Source of the DNA: a virus
Reading direction: 5' to 3' (one strand)
IMG/VR virus record: IMGVR_UViG_3300046314_000359
Coordinates: 1 to 23,052 of that record
Length of the DNA stretch: 23,052 bases
Shown here: positions 4,554-13,507 of the stretch, in pieces
Numbering within the stretch: the first letter of the stretch is position 1
Layout: the number at the start of each line of letters is the position of its first letter
Position numbers and translations under genes: made by a program
The notes under the pieces: model-generated
The model's database searches: none
What the model was told of the DNA's origin: nothing
Seen by the model: the letters and a program-made list of their open reading frames with translations, nothing else

Positions 4554-5778
4554 ATTTTATATACACAATTTTCCGACCTTTAGCTATGGTAAACAATTCA
4601 TTTAATCGAATATCATTTCGCTTTATAAAATCAGCCAAATTAGTATCCTCATTATCTAAACCAATATACCGATGAACTAATAATATTGGGTTTGTTTTTT
4701 TATCTGTATAAATAACACGTTCTCTCTTGGCATTAAATGTTAGCTTAAACAAATTAGCCAAAGTGTAGGTTACTATTTTATTCAATTCTTCTTGAAGCGT
4801 AGCATCTGGATTATAACTTTTCTTTACATCATAAATTGAAATATTTTTATCATCCAAAATTTTTAAATAGTCTTGGTATAAAATATCAATTTGGCTATAT
4901 GATTTTTCAATATCAGAAACCAAAATATAATCTCCATCAATTGGATTAACCGAAGCATCACAAATTGAAGCTATAACAGAAGCTCCAACGCTCTCAAAAT
5001 ACTTTTTATCGGATAAACTATCAATAGAATCTTTTAATCGTTCATACGTGCTTAAATACAATCCAATTCTTCCGTCAACTGCTCTTTCATACCTTGAAGG
5101 CAAATCTAAGAATTGTTGAATACTTTCAATTGCATTCAAAGGATTTTCTAATAAAAAATCAATTGCTTTCAATCCTTTATTCAAAGCATTTTGAAAAAAA
5201 GAATACGTACTGTTATCTTGTGTCTTTTTGGCAGTTCCTGCAATGGTAAGAATGCTTAATTGATTTTTGGCAATATCGGTTGACGTAAAATTACTATTAT
5301 TTACATAGCTATTTGAAGCTGCCAAATAAACGGAATCATGTAAATCTCTAGTATTATCCTTGATGCTGTAGTTTCGGGTTGGGTAATCCACTTCGATACT
5401 CTCCCAAAAATCCACAGAAACCTCCGTAGAATTCAAAAAATTATCCTTTCGGGATATAGATAACGGTTGCCCTACAATGCGCCCGTAAAACGGATGAATT
5501 ACAATCCATGGTCTTGGGTCATCTGCTGAGTTTTCAAAAATATCGGCTTGTGTGATATTATCCTCTCCTTCAAAATAAAACGTCAATGGAAATTTTCCTG
5601 ATTTTGGTTTCTTTCTATCAACTAATGTTCCGTAAACATTGATGAACTCAAATGTTGAGGTATTGAATTCTTTTGATTTCTCGCTATCCGAACTTTTAAA
5701 CAATGGTAAAAATTCATTTCCATCACCTGTAATTATCTTAAACGGGATATTATCTATCTTCTCTTTCCAAGTTGCCAT
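4552..5778 (-). CDS. Mu gp43-like tail protein (DNA-circularisation N-terminal family)
   Basis: 408 aa. The first about 130 residues match my memory of the DNA_circ_N family (Mu gp43): a WKEKIDNIPFKI start, the KEFNTSTFEFINVYGTLVDR segment, then FPLTFYFEGEDN and DPRPWIVIHPFYGRI. In Mu-type phages this protein is a baseplate component encoded next to the hub gene, despite the family name. The C-terminal two thirds are helical and less conserved, with a RERVIYTDKKTNPILLVHRYIGLDNED segment near the end. A/T palindromes flank the gene on both sides, and a terminator follows it. Its place after the tail-fibre genes, not between tape measure and gp46, is a rearrangement relative to Mu. Confidence 0.75.
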   Translation of the reverse strand: MATWKEKIDNIPFKIITGDGNEFLPLFKSSDSEKSKEFNTSTFEFINVYGTLVDRKKPKSGKFPLTFYFEGEDNITQADIFENSADDPRPWIVIHPFYGRIVGQPLSISRKDNFLNSTEVSVDFWESIEVDYPTRNYSIKDNTRDLHDSVYLAASNSYVNNSNFTSTDIAKNQLSILTIAGTAKKTQDNSTYSFFQNALNKGLKAIDFLLENPLNAIESIQQFLDLPSRYERAVDGRIGLYLSTYERLKDSIDSLSDKKYFESVGASVIASICDASVNPIDGDYILVSDIEKSYSQIDILYQDYLKILDDKNISIYDVKKSYNPDATLQEELNKIVTYTLANLFKLTFNAKRERVIYTDKKTNPILLVHRYIGLDNEDTNLADFIKRNDIRLNELFTIAKGRKIVYIK

Positions 5779-5794
5779 AATTATTTTGTTTTGT

Positions 5795-5813
5795 AAAAAA
5801 AAATTTTTTTTTT
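5795..5813. repeat. A9T10 palindrome between the basic-protein and gp43-like genes
   Basis: Nine A and ten T occupy the start of the 33-bp junction and overlap the stop codon of the gene at 5812. Confidence 0.6.
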
Positions 5814-6597
5814 ATTTTGTTGATTTTAAAACTTTGTCAAATTGATATTGAGCATTTTTTTTATAAAAATCATCCATCATTTTTGATGTTTCAATAGCTG
5901 CTTCTCGATTGAAATGCGTTGCTTTAGCTCTTGCTTTTTTATGCGTTCTATCCATCATTAATAGAGTAGAATTTATTTTAAGATTGCCTTTTGCTACTCC
6001 TTTTCCCTTGTTAGCTCGTTTGTATTTTGTAATGGATTTTACTTTAATTAAAGCACGTCCTTTTGATGTGTTTACAAAAACTGCTTTTTTGGATTTTAAA
6101 GAAGCATAGGCTCTAGCCATATAAGAATCACTAGCTAATTTTTTTGTATTAATATTTGAGCTTTTATAACTTTCGGTTATATTATTTTTATCATAGTACT
6201 GCGACCTTTTTACCATTCCTCTTGCTCCACGTGTAGCAGGATAGTACTTTAATCCTGTATCATCCGTATCTCCTGATTCATTGGCTTCCATACCATACGT
6301 TACGGCTTTGTTGGCTGTTTCACCTCTTTTGTTCATAAAACCAACCGTAGCACTCATTTGATTTACATTGAATCCTTTGGCTTTCTCTACTCCTGTATTT
6401 GCCTTAAAAAAATTTGGAGCTTTTACTTTCATGTTCTTTTTTGCTGATTTCAAAATACCACCTTGTTTCATGGAAAATGCACCATCGGATAAAGTTGACC
6501 TAACAGCACTTGGAAAAGCTGATTTATTCAACCTTTCCAATTTAGCTGTTAATATTATTGCAGCATCAGTATTTACATTAAAAGTCATATTTCCCAT
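5812..6597 (-). CDS. 261-aa basic protein, possible minor tail or tail-completion protein
   Basis: A lysine-rich, helical protein. The N-terminal part (AAIILTAKLERLNKSAFPSAVRSTLSDGAFSMK) has the look of phage minor tail/HK97 gp10-type proteins that begin with a helix and a run of alternating small and charged residues. The C-terminal part repeats short K-rich helices (RTHKKARAKATHFNREA). It lies between the tail-fibre and gp43-like genes inside the baseplate block, so a virion role is likely. The family match is weak. Its ATG is directly preceded by an A9T8 palindrome. An alternative is a DNA- or fibre-associated chaperone. Confidence 0.6.
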   Translation of the reverse strand: MGNMTFNVNTDAAIILTAKLERLNKSAFPSAVRSTLSDGAFSMKQGGILKSAKKNMKVKAPNFFKANTGVEKAKGFNVNQMSATVGFMNKRGETANKAVTYGMEANESGDTDDTGLKYYPATRGARGMVKRSQYYDKNNITESYKSSNINTKKLASDSYMARAYASLKSKKAVFVNTSKGRALIKVKSITKYKRANKGKGVAKGNLKINSTLLMMDRTHKKARAKATHFNREAAIETSKMMDDFYKKNAQYQFDKVLKSTK

Positions 6598-6614
6598 AAA
6601 AAAAAATTTTTTTT
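6598..6614. repeat. A9T8 palindrome between the tail-fibre and basic-protein genes
   Basis: Nine A and eight T fill the whole gap between the stop codon of the gene at 6613 and the ATG at 6597. Confidence 0.6.
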
Positions 6615-7770
6615 ATAATAACCAGCTTTTAGCAATTTCGCCTGAGCCAAAATAAATTTTATTATTAAACCCAAAAATATTTCCTGAAATACCACCATAA
6701 TCCCCAAGAATTATTTTAACACCCGTATTCAAATTAAATGAAGATAAAATTCCTGAATTTAAGGTATAAAGCAAATCTGTTTTTACAACTGCATTAGACG
6801 TTTTTATAAAAGAAACATCTAAACTAACTGTAGAGACATTTGTCAATGTCCCCGCTACTGGATTATAATTTAATTTATTGATGTTATAATCATAAGTAGT
6901 AGAATTCATGTCATTAGTAACATAAACAACGCCACTTTTAAAATACACATAAGGACTTAAATTACTGGCTGTAGCAAATGAAGCTCCCGATATAGTTACT
7001 GCTGTAGAAGCACTTAAATCAGTCAAAGCAAATTGTCTGAAAAAATAGGTGTTTGTAGCCGCTATAAAACAAAAACAAAGCACATAACCATTTGAAATAA
7101 TAATATCATTTACAATCACCGTTCCATTACTAACATCTACTCTAATGATATTCTCTAAGTAATTTACGGTAGGCACATCACTTATTAATCTTCCATCTGT
7201 TTGGTAGTACATTTTATCGCTATCATTGAATGCTAATGGAGAACCCATAACCGTACTTACTTCATCTGAAACAGAATCTAAAAAGGACAAAGAAAAGGCT
7301 CTGACGCCTGATGTGTCTAGTATTAACAAAACCTCATCCGAAGGATTAAAACCACTTGAAGTAAAATTATAAGTAGTAGCACCCGTTCCTTTAAAAGTAT
7401 AAATTCCACCCGAAGCATAAGCATCAGCTGCTTTTGCAATAAAAAAATATTTATTTGGTAATAACTCAATCGCTTTTGGAATACTCCAAACCGTTCCCGT
7501 CAAGGTTAATATCTGCTCGGAATCATTTAAGGAATTAGGTAGTTTTTTTAAAGCTTCAATAATTTGGTACCCATTTGCTTCGCTATCTTCTAAACCTGTA
7601 GCCGTAATTCCAGCCAATTCTAAAAGTTTATAAAAATTAACTAATGGGTCGTTGTATATCTCTCTTACCACGGGAGTTCCTGATGCTGTATCTGTTTCGT
7701 TCAATATGGCTCCAGAAGGAAAATTTGAATTTACTTCTTTAACTATCGGTAGTTGACTAATTTTTCTCAT
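6613..7770 (-). CDS. Tail-fibre-like protein 2
   Basis: 385 aa. The first about 75 residues share a module with the neighbouring 346-aa protein: a polar lead, then a helix ending in GITATGLEDSEANGYQIIEA (NGYQIIEA at 66-73). The next about 100 residues also look related (a segment like IPKAIELLPNKYFFIAK). After that the protein becomes a beta-rich, Ser/Thr/Asn-rich region with repeated NINKLNYNPVAGTLTNVSTV-type strands, typical of receptor-binding or propeller-like domains. The shared N-terminus probably attaches to the same baseplate site, while the divergent C-terminus may bind a host glycan or surface protein. No chaperone gene follows directly. Confidence 0.7.
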   Translation of the reverse strand: MRKISQLPIVKEVNSNFPSGAILNETDTASGTPVVREIYNDPLVNFYKLLELAGITATGLEDSEANGYQIIEALKKLPNSLNDSEQILTLTGTVWSIPKAIELLPNKYFFIAKAADAYASGGIYTFKGTGATTYNFTSSGFNPSDEVLLILDTSGVRAFSLSFLDSVSDEVSTVMGSPLAFNDSDKMYYQTDGRLISDVPTVNYLENIIRVDVSNGTVIVNDIIISNGYVLCFCFIAATNTYFFRQFALTDLSASTAVTISGASFATASNLSPYVYFKSGVVYVTNDMNSTTYDYNINKLNYNPVAGTLTNVSTVSLDVSFIKTSNAVVKTDLLYTLNSGILSSFNLNTGVKIILGDYGGISGNIFGFNNKIYFGSGEIAKSWLL

Positions 7771-7780
7771 TTTTTTTATT

Positions 7781-8821
7781 TTATAATTGAACTACTTCTA
7801 AATGAACTTTTAAACTTTGAGTTATAGATCCGTTTTCTCTAATACTTACTTGAAATTGTGTTGTAGATATTACTTTGAAAACAAGTTGAAAAATATCATT
7901 ATCACTATCTAATGATGCAGATTCCCCTTGGATAAATGCTCTAACATAGTAATTTGTATCATCCATTGTGTTAGACATCGTACAAGTAATAAATGAATCT
8001 GGACCAGTACTTGTTAATGTTGCTGCTGTAATATCCGCACTTACTGGCAAACTTCCAGAGGCACCCACATTTAACCCCGAAAACCAACCTACATTTTTCA
8101 CAGGACTTGCACCAATTCCATCCACAATAACAAAATGCTCTTTTGGATACAAACCATTACGTATTGCAGTAGCCAAATAACTCCCTGAATCAGCACCGAT
8201 AACTCTTTTTATAAAAGCAGTTAAATTTTTCAAAGGAGTTGTTGCTTTTGTATCAATTATTCCTGCATCTTCTTCGGCTTGAGAGGCTTTTTTCAAATAT
8301 AAAAAATCATTTACCATAGCATCTAAACTTGATGCATCGGCTAAACGAACTAATGTAACTCCACCGCTTGTTTTAATCAGCCTAACATACTCATTTGTTT
8401 TAAATGAACCTTCATTAGTCAAAGTAAAAGTAACTGCATCTGAGCCTTTAATTTGAGTTTGTGCTCCTAAATTAATTCCTGATTTACAAATAATAGATTC
8501 ATTTGTAAGCATAAAAGATAATTTTATCGGAACACTCAAAACTCCTGACACATCTGTTATAGCATAAATAGAATCATTTTTGCTCGCTAATGCTTTTACC
8601 GCTTCAATAATTTGATAGCCATTTGTAACATTATCTGGCAATCCATTTGGAGCAATACCATACAATCGCATTAATTTAGAAATAGTCTGATGAATATCCC
8701 CGTTGGTTTGTTCATTTACGCCAGTACCATTTCCTGAACCATCATTATTTTTTATCCTTCCATCTGGATAATTTGTCAAATCACTATTGTCTACATTTGG
8801 ATTGCCGTTTAGTGGTCTCAT
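7781..8821 (-). CDS. Tail-fibre-like protein 1
   Basis: 346 aa, following the gp48-like gene where Mu-type phages encode their tail fibre. It carries the shared NGYQIIEA module (67-74) and then a segment (about residues 175-205: KKASQAEEDAGIIDTKATTP) that matches the short repeat seen in many phage tail fibres. The C-terminal about 110 residues form a beta-rich domain (SLPVSADITAATLTSTGPDS and on) likely to contact the receptor or form the trimeric tip. Only 10 nt separate it from the second fibre gene. Confidence 0.75.
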   Translation of the reverse strand: MRPLNGNPNVDNSDLTNYPDGRIKNNDGSGNGTGVNEQTNGDIHQTISKLMRLYGIAPNGLPDNVTNGYQIIEAVKALASKNDSIYAITDVSGVLSVPIKLSFMLTNESIICKSGINLGAQTQIKGSDAVTFTLTNEGSFKTNEYVRLIKTSGGVTLVRLADASSLDAMVNDFLYLKKASQAEEDAGIIDTKATTPLKNLTAFIKRVIGADSGSYLATAIRNGLYPKEHFVIVDGIGASPVKNVGWFSGLNVGASGSLPVSADITAATLTSTGPDSFITCTMSNTMDDTNYYVRAFIQGESASLDSDNDIFQLVFKVISTTQFQVSIRENGSITQSLKVHLEVVQL

Positions 8822-8832
8822 AATTTTTTATT

Positions 8833-9630
8833 TTAAATATAATTGATAAATGTAAATGCTGCTAAATGTGCGGGTTTTAATGTCAATACTAATTCCCTAA
8901 ATTCTTGTTCTCTTATTGCAGGAATAACCGTTAATTCCCCTAAAACCAAACCTCCAATAAAGAACGTAGCCCAAAGATTTTCAGAACCCACAGAATAACT
9001 TTCATTTGGAGTTGATAAATTAGCTATAATCTGATATTCTGATGAGCCATATTGCATTCCTAAACCATATTGAGAATCACCCCCGTATTGAACATTATTT
9101 GCTAACATTCCTGTTATATCCCCTGGTGTTTTATAAACCCATTCGCCTCCTTCAAAAAATTTATTTTCATGTAGATAAACATCAAATCCTGCTAGTTGCA
9201 ATTGTGCTTCGATATAGTCTTTATGCTGTCTAGCCAAAACATTTCTACCAAAACTCATTTTTCTAAGAATTGCTTTTTTTCGGGTTTCAATATCTAATGA
9301 ACTATTGGTCACAATACCCAAACGATATTCCCATAAATTACAATCATTAATATCAAAACTTATATTATCAGGAAAACAAGAATTAATAGTTGCTTGTGAA
9401 TCATCTAAAACTCTAATCATGCTTCTATTTATAGCCTGATGTAATTTATCCAAAACACCATCTTTAACCATATTAAAAGCCCGACCTGTAGGATATAATT
9501 GTAAAGCTAAATCACCCATAATAATAGGCAAACTTTGGCTTTGAGAAATTGGATACCTATGCGGAGTTTTTAATCCATGAGGTGTATTTTCCCCATGCAT
9601 TGTGCTGTTATCTGTTACTTCATATCCCAT
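8833..9630 (-). CDS. Baseplate protein, Mu gp48-like (YmfQ/DUF2313 family)
   Basis: 265 aa. The N-terminal half carries the family signature: LALQLYPTGRAFNM, a helix, then the LWEYRLGI and ETRKKAILRKMS segments. The C-terminal half is beta-rich with a YGGDSQYGLGMQYGSSEYQI stretch. In Mu-like tails gp48 closes the wedge and links the baseplate to the tail fibre. The start overlaps the gp47-like stop (TAATG), and a fibre gene follows 11 nt on, matching Mu order 46-47-48-fibre. Confident by sequence and synteny. Confidence 0.8.
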   Translation of the reverse strand: MGYEVTDNSTMHGENTPHGLKTPHRYPISQSQSLPIIMGDLALQLYPTGRAFNMVKDGVLDKLHQAINRSMIRVLDDSQATINSCFPDNISFDINDCNLWEYRLGIVTNSSLDIETRKKAILRKMSFGRNVLARQHKDYIEAQLQLAGFDVYLHENKFFEGGEWVYKTPGDITGMLANNVQYGGDSQYGLGMQYGSSEYQIIANLSTPNESYSVGSENLWATFFIGGLVLGELTVIPAIREQEFRELVLTLKPAHLAAFTFINYI

Positions 9631-10808
9631 TACACTACATAGGTTAAGTTTCTTAAATAAGGTATATTACCAAGGTCAAAATCATAAAAAACAACCGAAT
9701 TACCATCTACTGACAAAACCAATTGATTGAAGAAATTACCATTAGACAAAGAATCTGTAACAACGGACTGCACCTTTCCTGAATATAAAATATTATTTTT
9801 ATTTCTCAATAAATCAGCTCCAGAAATAAAAGGACGTACACCATAAAGCATATCAGTAATACTACTTTCAATAACGTCTTTTACCGATTGAGAACTATCG
9901 AATAATCCTGTAATTTCTACATCCACAGGAAGTAATGAAATCGGTAAAGCAAAAACATTCGCTTGAATAGGTCTACGCCCTCTTTCGTTAATCGGTTTGG
10001 TAACATCGGGGTCTTGTTCAATTACTGCAAGGACTTCATTTAAAATTGTAGATGTCGGTGTTCCTTTATCATCAGTACTATCCGCTATTGTTGCTTCTAC
10101 ATAAACATCTACAATACCTGCGTCTGTATCTCTAACATAAGGATATACTAATCGAACACCTTGCGCATCTGTTGACCATTGTCTATAATCTGATTTAGAA
10201 CCTCCTTGTGGCTCCAACTGAATGGCTTTTAAAATTGCTTCCCGATAATTTTCGGTAGTTTCTCCTGCCGTTGGTTGGGTTACAACTGTGCTTACTGTAA
10301 CCGTTTTGTCAATTCCAATTACAGGTTCCGTAATGGTTAATTTATCGGCAATTGCTAAATTATAACTTGTTCCTGCTCCCAAAGAACGAACTTCAATTAT
10401 ATCTGTTGTTCCAATCATAGTGTGTGCAGAATCCAATACATAAAGTTGTCCTGCATTCAAAGCATCATCATTAGATTTAAACGTCAAATCAGCTCTTAAA
10501 ACTGACCCAATAACACCACTCACCGCAATATTAAAAACACCTATAGCGTCAGGAAAGGGCAACCTATTAAGATAAATCATTCCCATTCTATTTAAAGTAC
10601 CTCCTTGGTCTTCGGTATTAGCAGTATCAGGAAAAATATTATTTTGAATATCGCTTAAAAACAAATAAAGTAATTTCAATTGAGCCGAAATAACCAAATT
10701 AAAAGCGTTTATTGTTTTCTTTAAATCATCATCTGACAAGTCTAATTTATTGCGAAAATCATCCTCCAAAAGTTGCTGTAATTCTACTATACTAGGTATC
10801 GGCTTCAT
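9630..10808 (-). CDS. Baseplate J-like wedge protein (Mu gp47-like)
   Basis: 392 aa. Typical of the baseplate J family: EDQGGTLNRMGMIYLNR (about 66-82) followed by a beta-rich middle domain (FNIAVSGVIGSVLRADLTFK), then TENYREAILKAIQ and GGSKSDYRQWSTDAQGVRLVYPYV, and a C-terminal domain. J-like proteins form the wedges that change shape to trigger sheath contraction. The gene abuts the gp46-like gene (ATG one base after its stop) and overlaps the gp48-like gene by one base. Confidence 0.9.
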   Translation of the reverse strand: MKPIPSIVELQQLLEDDFRNKLDLSDDDLKKTINAFNLVISAQLKLLYLFLSDIQNNIFPDTANTEDQGGTLNRMGMIYLNRLPFPDAIGVFNIAVSGVIGSVLRADLTFKSNDDALNAGQLYVLDSAHTMIGTTDIIEVRSLGAGTSYNLAIADKLTITEPVIGIDKTVTVSTVVTQPTAGETTENYREAILKAIQLEPQGGSKSDYRQWSTDAQGVRLVYPYVRDTDAGIVDVYVEATIADSTDDKGTPTSTILNEVLAVIEQDPDVTKPINERGRRPIQANVFALPISLLPVDVEITGLFDSSQSVKDVIESSITDMLYGVRPFISGADLLRNKNNILYSGKVQSVVTDSLSNGNFFNQLVLSVDGNSVVFYDFDLGNIPYLRNLTYVV

Positions 10809-11288
10809 CTAAATTATTTTTTCAATTATTAATTCATTTTTGGCATTATCATAAACTAATTGTAATACCTTATTTTGTTGATTTCCTTTCTGTGTAAAAT
10901 TAACTGTTATTTTTAAACTATTCACACTCAAAACAGAAACTTCAACTGAGTAGGATAAAAGCGAAGTTAAATAACTCAAATCTGTATTAACCGCTTGTAA
11001 AATTGCCAAACGCCCCGAACTATTCAAGGCGTTATTCCGTAAAGCTCGCTCCGTTTCTGAATTGAATTGCTTTGTAGTTTTTACATTCCAAATCAAACTA
11101 TTGCCCCAATAGTCAAAACGCTCTTCGCTTTCAATGTATTTAGTCTTTGTATTTGCCTCCACATTACCCCCAAACAAAGCTAAATATACTTGTTGGTATA
11201 ATGCCTCGGCCATAACTAAATCATTGTTTAAAATGGCTAAATCACCTCCACTTCCTGTTTCGTATAATAATAAATCTGTTGTTTGCAT
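10809..11288 (-). CDS. Baseplate wedge protein (Mu gp46-like)
   Basis: 159 aa. The start DLLLYETGSGGDLAI followed by VYLALFGGNVEANT matches the phage GP46 family, a gp25/W-type wedge component that connects the inner baseplate to the sheath. The segment SNALNSSGRLAILQAVNT-like region and the beta-rich C-terminus are also usual. It lies between the tape measure and the J-like gene; Mu has gp43-gp45 in between, which here are moved downstream. Confidence 0.85.
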   Translation of the reverse strand: MQTTDLLLYETGSGGDLAILNNDLVMAEALYQQVYLALFGGNVEANTKTKYIESEERFDYWGNSLIWNVKTTKQFNSETERALRNNALNSSGRLAILQAVNTDLSYLTSLLSYSVEVSVLSVNSLKITVNFTQKGNQQNKVLQLVYDNAKNELIIEKII

Positions 11289-11292
11289 AGTT

Positions 11293-13281
11293 TTAGTTAT
11301 TTCCTCGTTGCCCTTGGGTTGATCCTAAATTTACTTTTACTCCTGTTGCTTTAGAATTATCCACACTACCAACTACTCCTGGAGGTGCGTTTAGATTTAA
11401 TTCTAACACACCACCTTTTTCTATTATTTTAAGCATATCTTGTAAACTAGATTCCACACTTGACATATTACTTCCTGCTAAATTAGGTGATTGATTTGTA
11501 TTCCATTGTGGCATTAAACCCCCAAATGTGCTAAATTGATTTGAACCTGTAGCATTTCCTATTGATGTTTCTGATGGTACTTTATCTCTAACACTTTCTA
11601 AATCAACAGCCATTTCTTTAAATGAAGAACCAACACCTGGGATGAAAGACGTTAATCTCCCCATTATATTAAAAATACCGATTAAAGGTGATAATATTAA
11701 ATCTTCAAGCATTACTCCAATAGCTTTAATTCCACTTCCCCATCCTTCAAAAGCAAATTTATTACTAATGTTATCAGAATGTTTTGATATTTTTTCTAAT
11801 AATAAAACAACCCATCCTAAAGGACCTATCAAAAGCATAATAATATCATTCCAATCTTCCCAATGCTGAACCATATCTATTACTACCCAAATAAGAAGTC
11901 CTAATGCTAACATAGGCCACACAGTAGCCCAAAGACCAATAGCTGCTTCATAAGCAACAACAGTAACGCCTCTTAACCCAAAAGACATAACCATTGTAGA
12001 AAAAGTATACGCTTTAGTAGCAATATTTACAATAGCCAATGCCCTAGAATATCCTAAAAGATAAAAAGCACCTGCTTTTAAAACGACACCCATCGCAAGC
12101 AATCCTATTGTTAAATAAAAAACAGCTTTAATTAAACGTTTATTTTCTTTTGCCCATATAGTAAGGTTTTTGATAATAGGAATTAATTTAACTACCAATT
12201 TTGAGATTAAAGGCAATAAAGCTTGGCCTATTACAATGGCTAAAAATATCATCGTGTTTTTTAAATCCTTTAGTTTTTTTGAAAACGTTGCGTTATTTTT
12301 ATCGGCTTTTGCTTGTGCAGTATTATTCTTTTCAATAAAACTTAAGTAATCTTCAAACATTTTAAAACTACTCAAGAATGTAGCCCCTGTTTCAAATCCT
12401 GTTTTTTTGAAAAACATTCCCATTGCCTGCTTGTTTGAAAGCAATTTTTTTACTTCTCTTAATTTATCTATAAATTTTGTAGTAGGGTTAATAATTTTAT
12501 TTATATCAGCTCCAACCATTACTAATGCTTTTTGCTTATTTTTATCCATTCCTTTACCCGTATTCAAATCAACCATTAAATTTCTAAAACCTCTACCTAC
12601 GCCATCTTTACCCAATGTTTTTGTCGTTGTTTGAACCAAAGCTATAGTCTCTTCTAAACTAGCTCCAGCCATTCTTGAGGAAGCTGCAAATTGTCTAACT
12701 ACATCCGCAGATTCAGAGATGGTACTAGCCCCAATATCTTCCCCAGAAGACAATTTATTTATAACTCTATTCGCATCTTTATAACTTAACTTAAATTGAT
12801 TTAAAATTGAAGTTAAATTATCCGTCGAATCTTCAATACTCATTTTTGAAGCATCAGCCAGTAATATTGATTGTTTGGCAATTTCTCTTAGAGCAGTTGG
12901 ATTTTTTAAATATTCAGACATTTTTGATCCAATTGTTTCAAAGCCTTTGGCAATATCAATTACAGACCTACTTGTTTCTAAACCTAAACTTTCAATATCT
13001 TTATTCATTGACCCAACTGATGTTCCTGTAACAGCGGCCAAACTAGCTATTGCAGTTTCATATTTAGATGCTTGGTCAATTACTAAACCTATCCCTACCG
13101 CCATTCCTGCTCCAGCAGTAAGCATAGAAGACCCATAATCATTCATTTTTCTACTAGCACGCATAGAAGCTGCTTGTGCCGTTTCTCCAAAAGCAGAAAC
13201 ACTTCTTGACATCCTACTTACAACCCCACTAAACCTATCCACCGCAGTAAATATAGTTGGAACCCTCATTGTTGTAGCCAT
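11293..13281 (-). CDS. Tail tape measure protein
   Basis: 662 aa. It has a TP901-type tape measure core (about residues 70-330, including SKYETAIASLAAVTGTS and FAASSRMAGASLEETIALVQ), then four hydrophobic segments at about 344-372, 384-412, 452-471 and 479-496, and a low-complexity C-terminus. Tape measures set tail length and are ejected through the tube; at about 0.15 nm per residue this would give roughly 100 nm. The gene follows the tail chaperone, as expected, but a terminator lies between the two. The hydrophobic segments may help cross the host inner membrane. Confidence 0.92.
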   Translation of the reverse strand: MATTMRVPTIFTAVDRFSGVVSRMSRSVSAFGETAQAASMRASRKMNDYGSSMLTAGAGMAVGIGLVIDQASKYETAIASLAAVTGTSVGSMNKDIESLGLETSRSVIDIAKGFETIGSKMSEYLKNPTALREIAKQSILLADASKMSIEDSTDNLTSILNQFKLSYKDANRVINKLSSGEDIGASTISESADVVRQFAASSRMAGASLEETIALVQTTTKTLGKDGVGRGFRNLMVDLNTGKGMDKNKQKALVMVGADINKIINPTTKFIDKLREVKKLLSNKQAMGMFFKKTGFETGATFLSSFKMFEDYLSFIEKNNTAQAKADKNNATFSKKLKDLKNTMIFLAIVIGQALLPLISKLVVKLIPIIKNLTIWAKENKRLIKAVFYLTIGLLAMGVVLKAGAFYLLGYSRALAIVNIATKAYTFSTMVMSFGLRGVTVVAYEAAIGLWATVWPMLALGLLIWVVIDMVQHWEDWNDIIMLLIGPLGWVVLLLEKISKHSDNISNKFAFEGWGSGIKAIGVMLEDLILSPLIGIFNIMGRLTSFIPGVGSSFKEMAVDLESVRDKVPSETSIGNATGSNQFSTFGGLMPQWNTNQSPNLAGSNMSSVESSLQDMLKIIEKGGVLELNLNAPPGVVGSVDNSKATGVKVNLGSTQGQRGNN

Positions 13282-13301
13282 ATTTTTTTTGTTTTAAGAA
13301 A

Positions 13302-13333
13302 AAACCTCTAGCAGTTTAAGCTACTAGAGGTTT
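13302..13333 (-). terminator. Terminator-like hairpin between chaperone and tape measure
   Basis: AAACCTCTAG (13302-13311) pairs with CTAGAGGTTT (13324-13333). With one G-U wobble the stem extends to 13 bp around a 6-nt loop. Six T follow on the minus strand. It lies 4 nt after the frameshift extension's stop codon and 21 nt before the tape measure ATG. No promoter box is visible between, so it probably works as an attenuator, not a full stop. Confidence 0.8.
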
Positions 13334-13336
13334 AGT

Positions 13337-13507
13337 TTATTTTTTCTTCATTTCTTTGTTGATGCGTATTAATTCAGAATACCAATAAAAAAGACCTAAA
13401 TAATCGTAATCATCACAATACATTTCGCTTATTACTTGTGGTGTCCAATGATGATAATCTACAAGGCTTTTAATTACATTGTCCAAACTATCTACATCAT
13501 AATTACG
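13337..13507 (-). CDS. Tail-assembly chaperone, C-terminal extension (reached by frameshift)
   Basis: This 56-codon frame directly continues the 138-aa chaperone in another phase (a shift of -2 or +1) from CGT at 13507 to TAA at 13339-13337. It has no start codon near its beginning; the first ATG lies about 28 codons in, and an in-frame TAA precedes the overlap. The product is acidic then aromatic (DYHHWTPQVISEMYCDDYDY), ending KKK, which looks like the T part of G/GT-type chaperones. In lambda the GT fusion recruits the tape measure and tail tube. Its position between tube and tape measure is exactly right. Confidence 0.75.
   Translation of the reverse strand, partial: RNYDVDSLDNVIKSLVDYHHWTPQVISEMYCDDYDYLGLFYWYSELIRINKEMKKK

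Noticed and set aside
6613-8821. Diversity-generating retroelement acting on the fibre genes
   Set aside because: No reverse transcriptase and no template/variable repeat pair seen in the window.
11642-13138. Plus-strand frames opposite the tape measure gene
   Set aside because: Shadows of the minus-strand coding sequence; no independent evidence.
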